The notes below the pieces were generated by a model. That model did no database searches. It had not been told where the DNA came from and worked only from the letters and a program-made list of their open reading frames with translations. From the NCBI GenBank assembly GCA_934155265.1, contig CAKPGU010000007.1, forward strand, positions 1 to 64,000: DNA of 64,000 nucleotides, given 5' to 3'. The position numbers and the translations under genes were made by a program. The DNA is from an uncultured Clostridia bacterium. GTDB lineage: Bacteria; Bacillota; Clostridia; TANB77; CAG-508. Shown one piece after another: positions 26,524-33,926 of this stretch (positions are counted from its first letter, which is position 1; every line of letters starts with the position of its first letter).

Positions 26524-26660
26524 AAAAGAAGAGAACATATAAATATATTTTCGTTATCCCCATTCTAAAAATTCTTACAAAAGTTTATTCAAACTTTTGA
26601 GAATTTTTGAACGGTCCCCACAATTTCACTTAATATATTTATATGTTCTCTTCTTTTTTT
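26524..26660 (+). terminator. Very long nested hairpin after rsmG
   Basis: A perfect 26-bp stem (26524-26549 with 26632-26657) encloses internal loops and a second hairpin: 26567-26575 with 26600-26608, and 26579-26586 with 26591-26598 around a four-base loop. A T run follows the 3' arm. It can act as terminator of the mnmE-rsmG unit, but it is much longer than needed; the loops hold unpaired CCCC-rich strings on both sides. Confidence 0.7.
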
Positions 26661-26701
26661 GGCTTTTAAAAATTTTTTTGGTTAAAATTGTCGAAAATGC
26701 A

Positions 26702-26730
26702 TTGACAGATTTTTAAATATTATATATTAT
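26702..26730 (+). promoter_or_regulatory. Promoter of parA-parB
   Basis: TTGACA (26702-26707), 17-base spacer, TATTAT (26725-26730), about 70 bases ahead of the parA start. Confidence 0.75.
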
Positions 26731-26801
26731 ATTAATGGTTGCAAAAAATAACTTTTAAACAAAAATACTAACAAGATGAAACTGAAAGGAAGGGAATAAA
26801 C

Positions 26802-27575
26802 ATGGGAAAAGTAATATCAGTAGCAAACCAAAAAGGGGGAGTAGGAAAGACTACAACCACAGTGAATTTAAGCACTTTGCTAGCAAAAAAAGGAAAGAAA
26901 GTTTTATTAATAGATACTGATCCACAAGGAAATGCGACAAGTGGATTAGGAGTTGATAAAGATGTAGAATTATCTGTATATGATATATTGGTTGGAGACA
27001 CGACATTTGAAGAAACAGTACAAGAAACAGCAATTAAAAATTTAAAAGTTTGCCCATCAAACATCAGTTTGGCTGGAGCTGAAGTTGAGCTTGTTTCAAT
27101 GATGTCAAGAGAACAAAGATTAAAAGCAAAATTAGATTTAGTAAAAGAACAATATGATTACATTTTAATAGATTGTCCACCATCATTAGGGCTAATTACA
27201 TTAAATGCATTTACAGCGTCAGATAGTGTATTAATACCTGTACAATGCGAATATTTCGCACTTGAAGGATTAGGACAATTGTTAAATACTGTAAATTTAG
27301 TAAAAAAACATTTAAACAAAAACTTAGAAATAGAAGGTGCATTACTTACAATGTATGATGCCAGAACAAACCTTTCAAACCAAGTTGTTAAAGAAGTAAA
27401 AAAATATTTTGAAGAAAAAGTTTATAAAACAGTAATTCCAAGAAATGTTAGACTAAGTGAAGCACCAAGTTATGGAATGCCAATTTCATTATATGATCCT
27501 AGATCTAAAGGAGCAAAAGCTTATGAAAAATTCGCAAAGGAATTGCTAAAAAATAATGCAAATAATATAAATTAA
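26802..27575 (+). CDS. parA: Chromosome partitioning ATPase ParA (Soj)
   Basis: 257 residues. The deviant Walker A KGGVGKTTTTVNLS (about 11-24), Walker A' DTDPQGNATSGLG and Walker B YILIDCPPSLG are complete. ParA works with ParB to segregate origins and regulates DnaA in Bacillus. The size and lack of an N-terminal DNA-binding domain mark the chromosomal type Ib/Soj form. AAGGAAGGG precedes the ATG. Confidence 0.96.
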   Translation: MGKVISVANQKGGVGKTTTTVNLSTLLAKKGKKVLLIDTDPQGNATSGLGVDKDVELSVYDILVGDTTFEETVQETAIKNLKVCPSNISLAGAEVELVSMMSREQRLKAKLDLVKEQYDYILIDCPPSLGLITLNAFTASDSVLIPVQCEYFALEGLGQLLNTVNLVKKHLNKNLEIEGALLTMYDARTNLSNQVVKEVKKYFEEKVYKTVIPRNVRLSEAPSYGMPISLYDPRSKGAKAYEKFAKELLKNNANNIN

Positions 27576-27600
27576 TTAGATATAGATAGGGGGAAAAATC

Positions 27601-28485
27601 ATGGCAAAACCAAAAATGACAGGTTTAGGAAAAGGTTTGGATGCTTTATTTGGTGCATCACCACTAGTAGTAGAAGAAACAAAAGTAGAAGAGCCTGAAA
27701 GTAAAGAAGTAGACGGACAAAATTTAAAAACTTTAAAAATAACAGAAGTTGAACCAAATAGAGATCAACCAAGAAAAGTTTTTAACCAAGAAGCTTTAGA
27801 AGAATTAGCAGAATCAATAAAAACATATGGAATAATTCAACCAATTGTAGTATCAAGAAAAGATGGATATTATGCAATTGTTGCAGGTGAGAGAAGATGG
27901 AGAGCTGCTAAAATTGCTGAATTAGAAGAGATTCCAGCAATAATAAGAGATGATGATGAACAAACAAATAAAGAAATAGCATTAATAGAAAATATACAAA
28001 GAGAAGATTTAAACCCATATGAAAAAGCTTTAGGAATACGTCAATTAATGGACAAATACGGATTAACTCAAGAGCAAGTCGCTAAAAAAATAGGAAAGAG
28101 CAGAAGTAGTGTTTCAAATACAGTTAGAGTATTGTATTTAACACCAGATGTTTTGGAATTAGTAAAACAAGGAAAATTGTCAGAGGGACATTGTAAAGCA
28201 TTAGCAGGAATAAGTGATCCAAAAAGACAATATGAAGCAGCTATTAGAATGATAGAAAGAGGAGAATCTGTAAGACAAGCTGAAAGCAAAAATAGAACAA
28301 CAAAAAAAGAAAAGAAATTAGATCCTAAATATAAATATTTATATGAAGATATTGAAGATAGATTCCAAGGTTTCTTCGGAACAAAGGTAAAATTAGATCA
28401 AGGAAAGAGAAAAGGAAGAATTATTATTGAGTATCATAATAATGATGATTTGGAGAGAATGTTGAATTTAATTAAAGGTGAATAA
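27601..28485 (+). CDS. parB: Chromosome partitioning protein ParB (Spo0J)
   Basis: 294 residues. It begins with the usual GLGKGLDALFG, then the ParB CTPase domain with box II motifs (GERRWRAAKIAELEEIPAI and ENIQREDLNPYEKA), a helix-turn-helix (LTQEQVAKKIGKSRSSVSN, about 160-178) and a C-terminal dimerisation region. It loads on parS sites near the origin. I noticed no parS palindrome in this window, but this was by eye. Confidence 0.96.
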   Translation: MAKPKMTGLGKGLDALFGASPLVVEETKVEEPESKEVDGQNLKTLKITEVEPNRDQPRKVFNQEALEELAESIKTYGIIQPIVVSRKDGYYAIVAGERRWRAAKIAELEEIPAIIRDDDEQTNKEIALIENIQREDLNPYEKALGIRQLMDKYGLTQEQVAKKIGKSRSSVSNTVRVLYLTPDVLELVKQGKLSEGHCKALAGISDPKRQYEAAIRMIERGESVRQAESKNRTTKKEKKLDPKYKYLYEDIEDRFQGFFGTKVKLDQGKRKGRIIIEYHNNDDLERMLNLIKGE

Positions 28486-28511
28486 AATTCTAAAAAATTA
28501 ATAAAAAACTA

Positions 28512-28553
28512 TTGACAAGCGACAGTAACTTGTGTTAATATAAGTACTGTCGC
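28512..28553 (+). promoter_or_regulatory. tRNA-Ser promoter with overlapping palindrome
   Basis: TTGACA (28512-28517) and a TTAATA/TAATAT -10 about 17-18 bases on (28535-28541). GCGACAGTA (28519-28527) and its exact reverse complement TACTGTCGC (28545-28553) bracket the -10 and likely start site. The position suggests an operator or a stem at the transcript's 5' end. Confidence 0.65.
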
Positions 28554-28574
28554 TAGACATTTGTCTATAGATAT

Positions 28575-28666
<92 letters not shown>

Positions 28667-28670
28667 AAGT

Positions 28671-28703
28671 AAAAGTTAGATAGATTATAAATATCTAACT
28701 TTT
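28671..28703 (+). terminator. Hairpin between the two tRNA-Ser genes
   Basis: AAAAGTTAGATA pairs with TATCTAACTTTT. A TATAAT-like sequence follows before the next tRNA, so the second tRNA may have its own promoter. Confidence 0.6.
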
Positions 28704-28720
28704 CTTAATATAATATAATT

Positions 28721-28810
28721 GTAGGTGTACCCAAGTGGTGAAGGGGGCAGTTTGCTAAACTGCTAGGTCGAGCGATCGGCGCGGAGGTTCGAACCCTCTC
28801 ACCTACGCCA
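28721..28810 (+). tRNA. tRNA-Ser (GCU)
   Basis: Starts GTAGGTG, ends CACCTACGCCA with encoded CCA. The anticodon loop TTGCTAA gives GCT. It has a long variable arm (AGGTCGAGCGATCGGCGC). It pairs with the UGA isoacceptor just upstream to serve both serine codon boxes. Confidence 0.96.
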
Positions 28811-28812
28811 AG

Positions 28813-28846
28813 AGATATAAGGAATTAGTTCTTTATATCTTTTTTT
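28813..28846 (+). terminator. Terminator of the tRNA-Ser unit
   Basis: AGATATAAGGAA pairs with TTCTTTATATCT, followed by seven T. Confidence 0.85.
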
Positions 28847-28963
28847 ATATTTTAATTGATAAAAAAATTATGCAAATAAAGAGAATTATAATTGAAAATA
28901 TTTAATTGAATTTGTATAAAATAATGAAAATAGGAAAAAATTGCCGAAAATTTGCAAAAAAAC

Positions 28964-28992
28964 TTGCAAGTAAATAGAAAATGTTATATAAT
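28964..28992 (+). promoter_or_regulatory. Promoter of secretion operon 2
   Basis: TTGCAA (28964-28969), 17-base spacer, TATAAT (28987-28992), about 50 bases before the first pilin-like gene. Confidence 0.7.
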
Positions 28993-29042
28993 TAAATAGA
29001 AGTAGTTTGTAAAGTCTAATGATAAGAAAGTTAGGTGATGGT

Positions 29043-29498
29043 ATGAAAAATAGCCATAAAATAAAAATGTTCATAATTTTAATGATGATTTTTACAATTA
29101 TATTTAATTTTGATTATATAGTAGAAGCTAGATATGATGATGATTTAACAGAAAGAGATGAAAGATTGAAAAATGAGGCACAAGAAAGAACAAAAAATAA
29201 TTCAGATCCTTCTGAAAACCCAAACTATTATCATCCAAAGACGTTGAGTCCAGAAGAACCAGAAGTACAAGAAAAAGCTGGAAAAATTTTAGGATATATT
29301 AATACTATAGGAATAGTAGTTTCAATAATAACATTAGTTATAATAGGTATAAAATATATGTTAGGAAGTATAGAAGAAAAAGCAGAATATAAGAAAACTA
29401 TGATATATTACATGTTAGGAGCATTATTACTTTTTTCAGCAACAACAATACCAAACATATTATATAGATTAACAACAGGTCTATCTACATCAATATAG
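29043..29498 (+). CDS. Pilin-like protein 1, T4SS 2
   Basis: 151 residues from the ATG at 29043, preceded by TTAGGTGAT. A signal peptide (about 1-28, ending VEA) is followed by a charged, Pro-rich extension of about 50 residues that the other two pilins lack. Two membrane helices then appear (IGIVVSIITLVIIGIKYMLG and MIYYMLGALLLFSA) joined by SIEEKAEYKKT. The second half is clearly paralogous to pilin 3 (29981). The fold is that of VirB2/TrbC pilins, which build the conjugative pilus or channel lining. Confidence 0.78.
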   Translation: MKNSHKIKMFIILMMIFTIIFNFDYIVEARYDDDLTERDERLKNEAQERTKNNSDPSENPNYYHPKTLSPEEPEVQEKAGKILGYINTIGIVVSIITLVIIGIKYMLGSIEEKAEYKKTMIYYMLGALLLFSATTIPNILYRLTTGLSTSI

Positions 29499-29513
29499 AG
29501 AGGAAGTGATAGG

Positions 29514-29909
29514 ATGAATCACAAAACAATTAGTATAGTATTAAAAATAATAATAATTATAATTTTATTAGGAGTAGTGATTAAACCAAATATTTCGTAT
29601 GCACTTCCGTTAACAGACATATTACATGCAGGTCAAAATTTTATAGATGAAGGAAAATCACAAGATAGTGTAATAAATCCAGGACAATTAAGAGATTCAT
29701 CTAATTTAATATATAATATTTTATTAGGGATAGGAGTAATATTATCTGTATTAGTAGGGGCAATGCTTGGAATAAAAATTATGTGGGGAAGTATAGAACA
29801 ACAAACAAAAGCAAAAGAAGCACTAATGCCTTATGGAATAGGATGTGTAGTAATATTTGGAGCATTTGCAATATGGAAACTTGCAGTGACAGTATTCTCA
29901 CAAATATAA
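29514..29909 (+). CDS. Pilin-like protein 2, T4SS 2
   Basis: 131 residues. N-terminal signal (about 1-32, ending SYA), a polar stretch, and two membrane segments (ILLGIGVILSVLVGAMLGIKI and IGCVVIFGAFAIWKLAV) with the loop WGSIEQQTKAKEALM. The loop matches the YMLGSIEEKAEYKKTM region of its neighbours in position but has diverged most. AGGAAGTGATAGG stands before the ATG. It is the middle one of three tandem paralogues. Confidence 0.75.
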   Translation: MNHKTISIVLKIIIIIILLGVVIKPNISYALPLTDILHAGQNFIDEGKSQDSVINPGQLRDSSNLIYNILLGIGVILSVLVGAMLGIKIMWGSIEQQTKAKEALMPYGIGCVVIFGAFAIWKLAVTVFSQI

Positions 29910-29980
29910 AATAATTAAGTTATTTACATTCTGGAAAACCAGAGTTTATAAATAAAATAAATATAAAAGGAGGAAAAAAC

Positions 29981-30331
29981 ATGAGTACAAAAACTATGAA
30001 AATATTAACATTTGTAGCAACATTATTGTTAGTAGTATCATTAGGAACATCTGCAATATTTGCTCTTACACCAAATGGAGTTGTAGCTAAAGAACCAACT
30101 TCAACAGATATACAAGATTTGGGTGGAAGAATATTAGGGATTTTACAAACAGTAGGTGTTGTATTATCAGTAATAATATTAGTAGTACTTGGTATTAAAT
30201 ATATGATGGGTAGTGCTGAAGAAAAAGCTGAATACAAGAAAACAATGATTCCTTACTTAGTTGGTGCTGTATTAATTTTCTTAGCTCCAACAATAGCAAA
30301 CACAGTATATAGCTTAGTAAAACCAAACTAA
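29981..30331 (+). CDS. Pilin-like protein 3, T4SS 2
   Basis: 116 residues. Signal peptide about 1-28, short polar region, then two helices (VGVVLSVIILVVLGIKYMMG and MIPYLVGAVLIFLAPTIA) joined by SAEEKAEYKKT, nearly identical to the loop of pilin 1. It has the strongest ribosome binding site of the three (AAAGGAGG) and is followed at once by a strong terminator. This suggests it is the major, most abundant subunit. VirB2-type role inferred from structure and context. Confidence 0.8.
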   Translation: MSTKTMKILTFVATLLLVVSLGTSAIFALTPNGVVAKEPTSTDIQDLGGRILGILQTVGVVLSVIILVVLGIKYMMGSAEEKAEYKKTMIPYLVGAVLIFLAPTIANTVYSLVKPN

Positions 30332-30362
30332 AAAGAAAAGTTAAAAAAAAAATCAAAAAAAG

Positions 30363-30394
30363 TCGATAAATGCTTCCATTTATCGATTTTTTTT
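30363..30394 (+). terminator. Terminator after the pilin genes
   Basis: TCGATAAATG pairs with CATTTATCGA around a CTTC loop, followed by eight T. It lies inside the secretion cluster and separates the pilins from the machine genes. Confidence 0.92.
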
Positions 30395-30407
30395 GATATA
30401 ATATAAT
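30394..30407 (+). promoter_or_regulatory. Promoter for the T4SS 2 machine genes
   Basis: Extended -10 TGATATAAT (30394-30402) overlapped by a second TATAAT (30402-30407), directly after the pilin terminator. The -35 region falls in the terminator hairpin and matches poorly. Confidence 0.5.
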
Positions 30408-30440
30408 AGAATGATTATATACAAACTAAGGAGGAAAGTT

Positions 30441-30788
30441 ATGGGAACATATAATGTACCAAGAAATGTAAAAGGAGAAGGAAGAATACTATTTATATTT
30501 TCTACCAAATCTATTATTTATACTGCTGTTGCAGGAGCAATTGGACTAATATTTTATTTGATTTTTAGTGCAATTGGTTTGACTATGGTTGGGATTGTTA
30601 TTACAATAATATTTGCAGTAATTGGTTATGCAATTGGAATGTTTAAAGTTCCAGAAACAAATGGATTAGAAATAACAAGAAAAACTGGAGGAGAAGACAT
30701 AGACGATGTTATAAAAAGGTATATTATGTTTAAAAAGAAAACAAAGAAACTTTATGTTTATACAAAGGAGGAAAATGAAAATGAATAG
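30441..30788 (+). CDS. PrgI-family protein, T4SS 2
   Basis: 115 residues from the ATG at 30441, behind AAGGAGGAAAG. The start GTYNVPRNVKGEGRILFIFS, two adjacent membrane helices (about 25-46 and 50-70) and the tail FKKKTKKLYVY fit the PrgI family, Gram-positive counterparts of VirB3, which partner VirB4. It overlaps the next gene by eight bases. Confidence 0.8.
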   Translation: MGTYNVPRNVKGEGRILFIFSTKSIIYTAVAGAIGLIFYLIFSAIGLTMVGIVITIIFAVIGYAIGMFKVPETNGLEITRKTGGEDIDDVIKRYIMFKKKTKKLYVYTKEENENE

Positions 30789-32001
30789 TGAAGCAACAAC
30801 ACAATTAATACAAACACTTACATATATATTGATTCCTATAATAATAGCTATATTTGCCTTGATAGGATTTTTAGTATATTTACATTTTAAAGAAAACAAT
30901 GCCAAAAGAGAAAAAGAAAATGCTGGAAGGCAAAGCAAAAGTGTTCCTCAACAAGACAAGCAATCTATATTTAATTTTATGGAATTTGATACTGTTAAAG
31001 ATAATATGATAATTCAAAGAAAAGGCAAAAGATATTTAATGGTAATAGAATGTCAAGGAATTAACTATGATTTAATGTCAAATGTAGAAAAAACAGGTGT
31101 TGAAGAAGGATTCGTACAATTTTTAAATACATTAAGATATCAAATTCAAATTTATGTACAAACAAGATCTGTTAATCTAGAAAACAGTTTACAAGTATAC
31201 AGACAAAGAGTAAAAGATGTAGAAAATAAACTTAGAAAAATGCAAATGCAATATGATGACATGAAAGAATCGGGTGAATACACAGATGAACAATTGCAGA
31301 AAGCATATTATGAACTTACAAAACAGTCTAATTTATATGAATATGGAAAATCAGTTTTACAAGATACAGAGAGAATGAGCTTAAATAAAAATATTTTGAA
31401 TAAAAGGTATTATATTATAGTTCCATATTACTCTGCAGAAGCTGGAAATGAAAATTTAGATGCAATAGAAGTAGAAGGAATTGCTTTTTCAGAATTATAT
31501 ACTAGATCACAATCATTAATAAGATCAATATCAACCTGTGGGGTTAGAGGAAAAATATTAAGATCAAATGAATTAATTGAATTATTGTATATGGCATATA
31601 ACAGAGAAGATGCAGAAACATTTGGATTAGACAAGGCTATACAGGCAGGATTTAATGAAATGTATTCAACAGCACCAGATGTGTTGAAAAAGAAAATGAA
31701 AGAGATTGATAATGAGATAGAAGAAAAAGCAATACAAAAAGCAAAAGAAAAAGTTAATGAAGCTAAGTCTGAAATAGAACAAGAAATTGAAGATAAAGAA
31801 AATCATATAGATGAGTTAATTGGGCAGATGGCCAAAATGATAATAGCAGAAAATGAAGAATATATAGGAAATGATGTTGTTAATAGAGCAATAGAAAAAG
31901 TAACAGAAGAATTAACTCAAAAATCAAATACAAAAGAAGGAGGTAATGAAAATGGCCAAAAAAAGACAACAAGAGGAAGAAAGAGAAATGCAACCAATTA
32001 A
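30781..32001 (+). CDS. Separate VirB4 N-domain-type membrane protein, T4SS 2
   Basis: 406 residues. One N-terminal membrane helix (LTYILIPIIIAIFALIGFLV, about 12-32), then a domain like that preceding VirB4 ATPases (DNMIIQRKGKRYLMVIECQG... FLNTLRYQIQIYVQTRSVNL). A long charged coiled-coil follows (about 290-380), with a basic tail ending in RGRKRNATN. The AAGGAGG lies about ten bases before the chosen ATG. It is the larger equivalent of the 179-residue protein of system 1 and also lies immediately before VirB4, whose start overlaps its last 50 bases. Confidence 0.78.
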   Translation: MNSEATTQLIQTLTYILIPIIIAIFALIGFLVYLHFKENNAKREKENAGRQSKSVPQQDKQSIFNFMEFDTVKDNMIIQRKGKRYLMVIECQGINYDLMSNVEKTGVEEGFVQFLNTLRYQIQIYVQTRSVNLENSLQVYRQRVKDVENKLRKMQMQYDDMKESGEYTDEQLQKAYYELTKQSNLYEYGKSVLQDTERMSLNKNILNKRYYIIVPYYSAEAGNENLDAIEVEGIAFSELYTRSQSLIRSISTCGVRGKILRSNELIELLYMAYNREDAETFGLDKAIQAGFNEMYSTAPDVLKKKMKEIDNEIEEKAIQKAKEKVNEAKSEIEQEIEDKENHIDELIGQMAKMIIAENEEYIGNDVVNRAIEKVTEELTQKSNTKEGGNENGQKKTTRGRKRNATN

Positions 32002-33916
32002 TGAAGATTCACAATTATTAAGAAAACAAACTATAAAAGAATTAATAGCTCCTTCTGGAATAGATGCATCAGATATTGATCACTTAGAAATAATTTCTAG
32101 TGTAAAGAAATATGCAAGAAGCTTCTTTGTTTCAACATTACCAAGAATGTGTACATTCCCAGAATTATTTAGGGATATGTATTTCTTCGGAGATATAAAT
32201 ACATCAATATATATAAATCCAGTTCAAGAAGCTAAGTCACAAAACGAATTAAACAGAATAATTAATGAACTTGAAACAGAAAGAATTGTTGCAGCTGATA
32301 GAGGAAATATAAACAGAGAAAGTAATTTAACACAAAAAAGATTTGAAGCAGAACAATTAAGAGATGAAATTGCAGCAGGATTTAATAAATTATATGAAGC
32401 ATCTGTTATTTCAACAATCTTTACATATAATTTAGATGATTTAGATAGATTAACAAAATTGTTATCAACAGAAATGTCAAAATCATTGGTTGGAGTAAAA
32501 ACAGCATGGGCAATGCAAGAAGAGGCTTTTAAATCTAATTTACCATTAATGGAAAATAAGATTAATAAAACTCATACTTTTGATAGACGTTCAATGTCAA
32601 CAATATTTCCATTTGTTACATCAGAGGTAGGACATTCAACAGGAATTCCTTTAGGATTTAATAAACAAACAGGAACACCAATATTATTTGATAATTTTCA
32701 TAATTCACTTACAAATTATAATATGGTTATATTTGCAAAATCTGGTGCTGGTAAATCTGTAACGATGAAAACATTGATAAGTAGATCTTCATTACTAATG
32801 GGAATTGAAAGTTTAGCACTTGATGCTGAGGGTGAATATCAAATAGTTGCTGAATCATTAGGTGGAATAAATGTTGTTTTAAGTCCAACATCCAAAACAG
32901 TTATTAACTTATTTGATGTTGAAACAGAAACAGCTAAAGATGAAATAACAGGAAGAGAAAGATTAGTTCTAAATATTGAAAATAAAGTAGAAGATGTAAC
33001 ACAAGCTTTATTAACAATGGCTAGAGGTAGTACAAGAAGTACAGAAGTAAATGAGTTAACAAAACAAATTATAGCAGAATCTGTAGCAGAAGAATATGCT
33101 GCAAGAGGAATAACAAGTGACCCTAATAGTTTATATGAAGCTACAACTAATTTTAACAGAGGGGACAAATTATATAGGGATAAAAAGAAAATGCCGACAA
33201 TAGGTTCTTGGTATAGAAGGATTCAAGCAAAAGCACAAGAGAATATGAATGATGACTATAGATTCCATTATAGTTATTTATTAAAAGTAATGAAACAATA
33301 CATAAGAGAATATAATGGTCAAATGGCTTATTTTGATGGACAATCTACATTTGAATTATTAGAAGGAGCACCATTTATAAATTTGGACATATCTCAATTG
33401 GAAGAAAAATTTGCAAGACCACTTGCACAACAGATTCTTTTAACTTGGATATGGGAAAAATTTGTTAAGAAAAATAGTGAAGATAGAAGTAAAGCTACAA
33501 AGAAAAGGGTAATTGTCGATGAGGCATGGATGTTACTACCATACCCAGAAGCTGTAGATTTCTTAAATACAATGGCTAGACGTGCTAGAAAAAGAAATGT
33601 TTCTTTAGCAGTAGTTTCTCAAAGATTCCAAGATTTCTATGAAAAACCTGAAGCTCAAGCTGTTCTTACATCTTCTGATACAAAATTATTTTTAGCACAA
33701 GATAAATCTGAAATACAATATTTAAAAGAAGTATTTAAGTTAAGTGAAGGAGAAGCTGGATTTTTGGTTACTTGTGGTAAGGGTGAAGGGTTGTTAAAGG
33801 TTGGACCTGAATCTGCTATTATACAAATAACACCTACACAAAAAGAGTTTGAGTTTGTGGAGACAAACTTGAATAAGTTAATTAAAAATAGAACAGCAAG
33901 AATAAATGAAGAGTAA
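31952..33916 (+). CDS. VirB4-family secretion ATPase, T4SS 2
   Basis: About 654 residues. Walker A FAKSGAGKSVTM (about 265), LALDAEGEYQ, Walker B VIVDEAWMLLPY (about 525) and the motif VVSQRFQDFY are complete VirB4/TraE features. A helical insertion (about 90-150) follows the N-terminal region. The second of two close ATGs (31952) is preferred, eight bases after AAGGAGG. It powers the secretion machine with PrgI and VirB6 partners encoded on either side. Confidence 0.93.
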   Translation: MAKKRQQEEEREMQPINEDSQLLRKQTIKELIAPSGIDASDIDHLEIISSVKKYARSFFVSTLPRMCTFPELFRDMYFFGDINTSIYINPVQEAKSQNELNRIINELETERIVAADRGNINRESNLTQKRFEAEQLRDEIAAGFNKLYEASVISTIFTYNLDDLDRLTKLLSTEMSKSLVGVKTAWAMQEEAFKSNLPLMENKINKTHTFDRRSMSTIFPFVTSEVGHSTGIPLGFNKQTGTPILFDNFHNSLTNYNMVIFAKSGAGKSVTMKTLISRSSLLMGIESLALDAEGEYQIVAESLGGINVVLSPTSKTVINLFDVETETAKDEITGRERLVLNIENKVEDVTQALLTMARGSTRSTEVNELTKQIIAESVAEEYAARGITSDPNSLYEATTNFNRGDKLYRDKKKMPTIGSWYRRIQAKAQENMNDDYRFHYSYLLKVMKQYIREYNGQMAYFDGQSTFELLEGAPFINLDISQLEEKFARPLAQQILLTWIWEKFVKKNSEDRSKATKKRVIVDEAWMLLPYPEAVDFLNTMARRARKRNVSLAVVSQRFQDFYEKPEAQAVLTSSDTKLFLAQDKSEIQYLKEVFKLSEGEAGFLVTCGKGEGLLKVGPESAIIQITPTQKEFEFVETNLNKLIKNRTARINEE

Positions 33917-33926
33917 GGAGAAAAAA

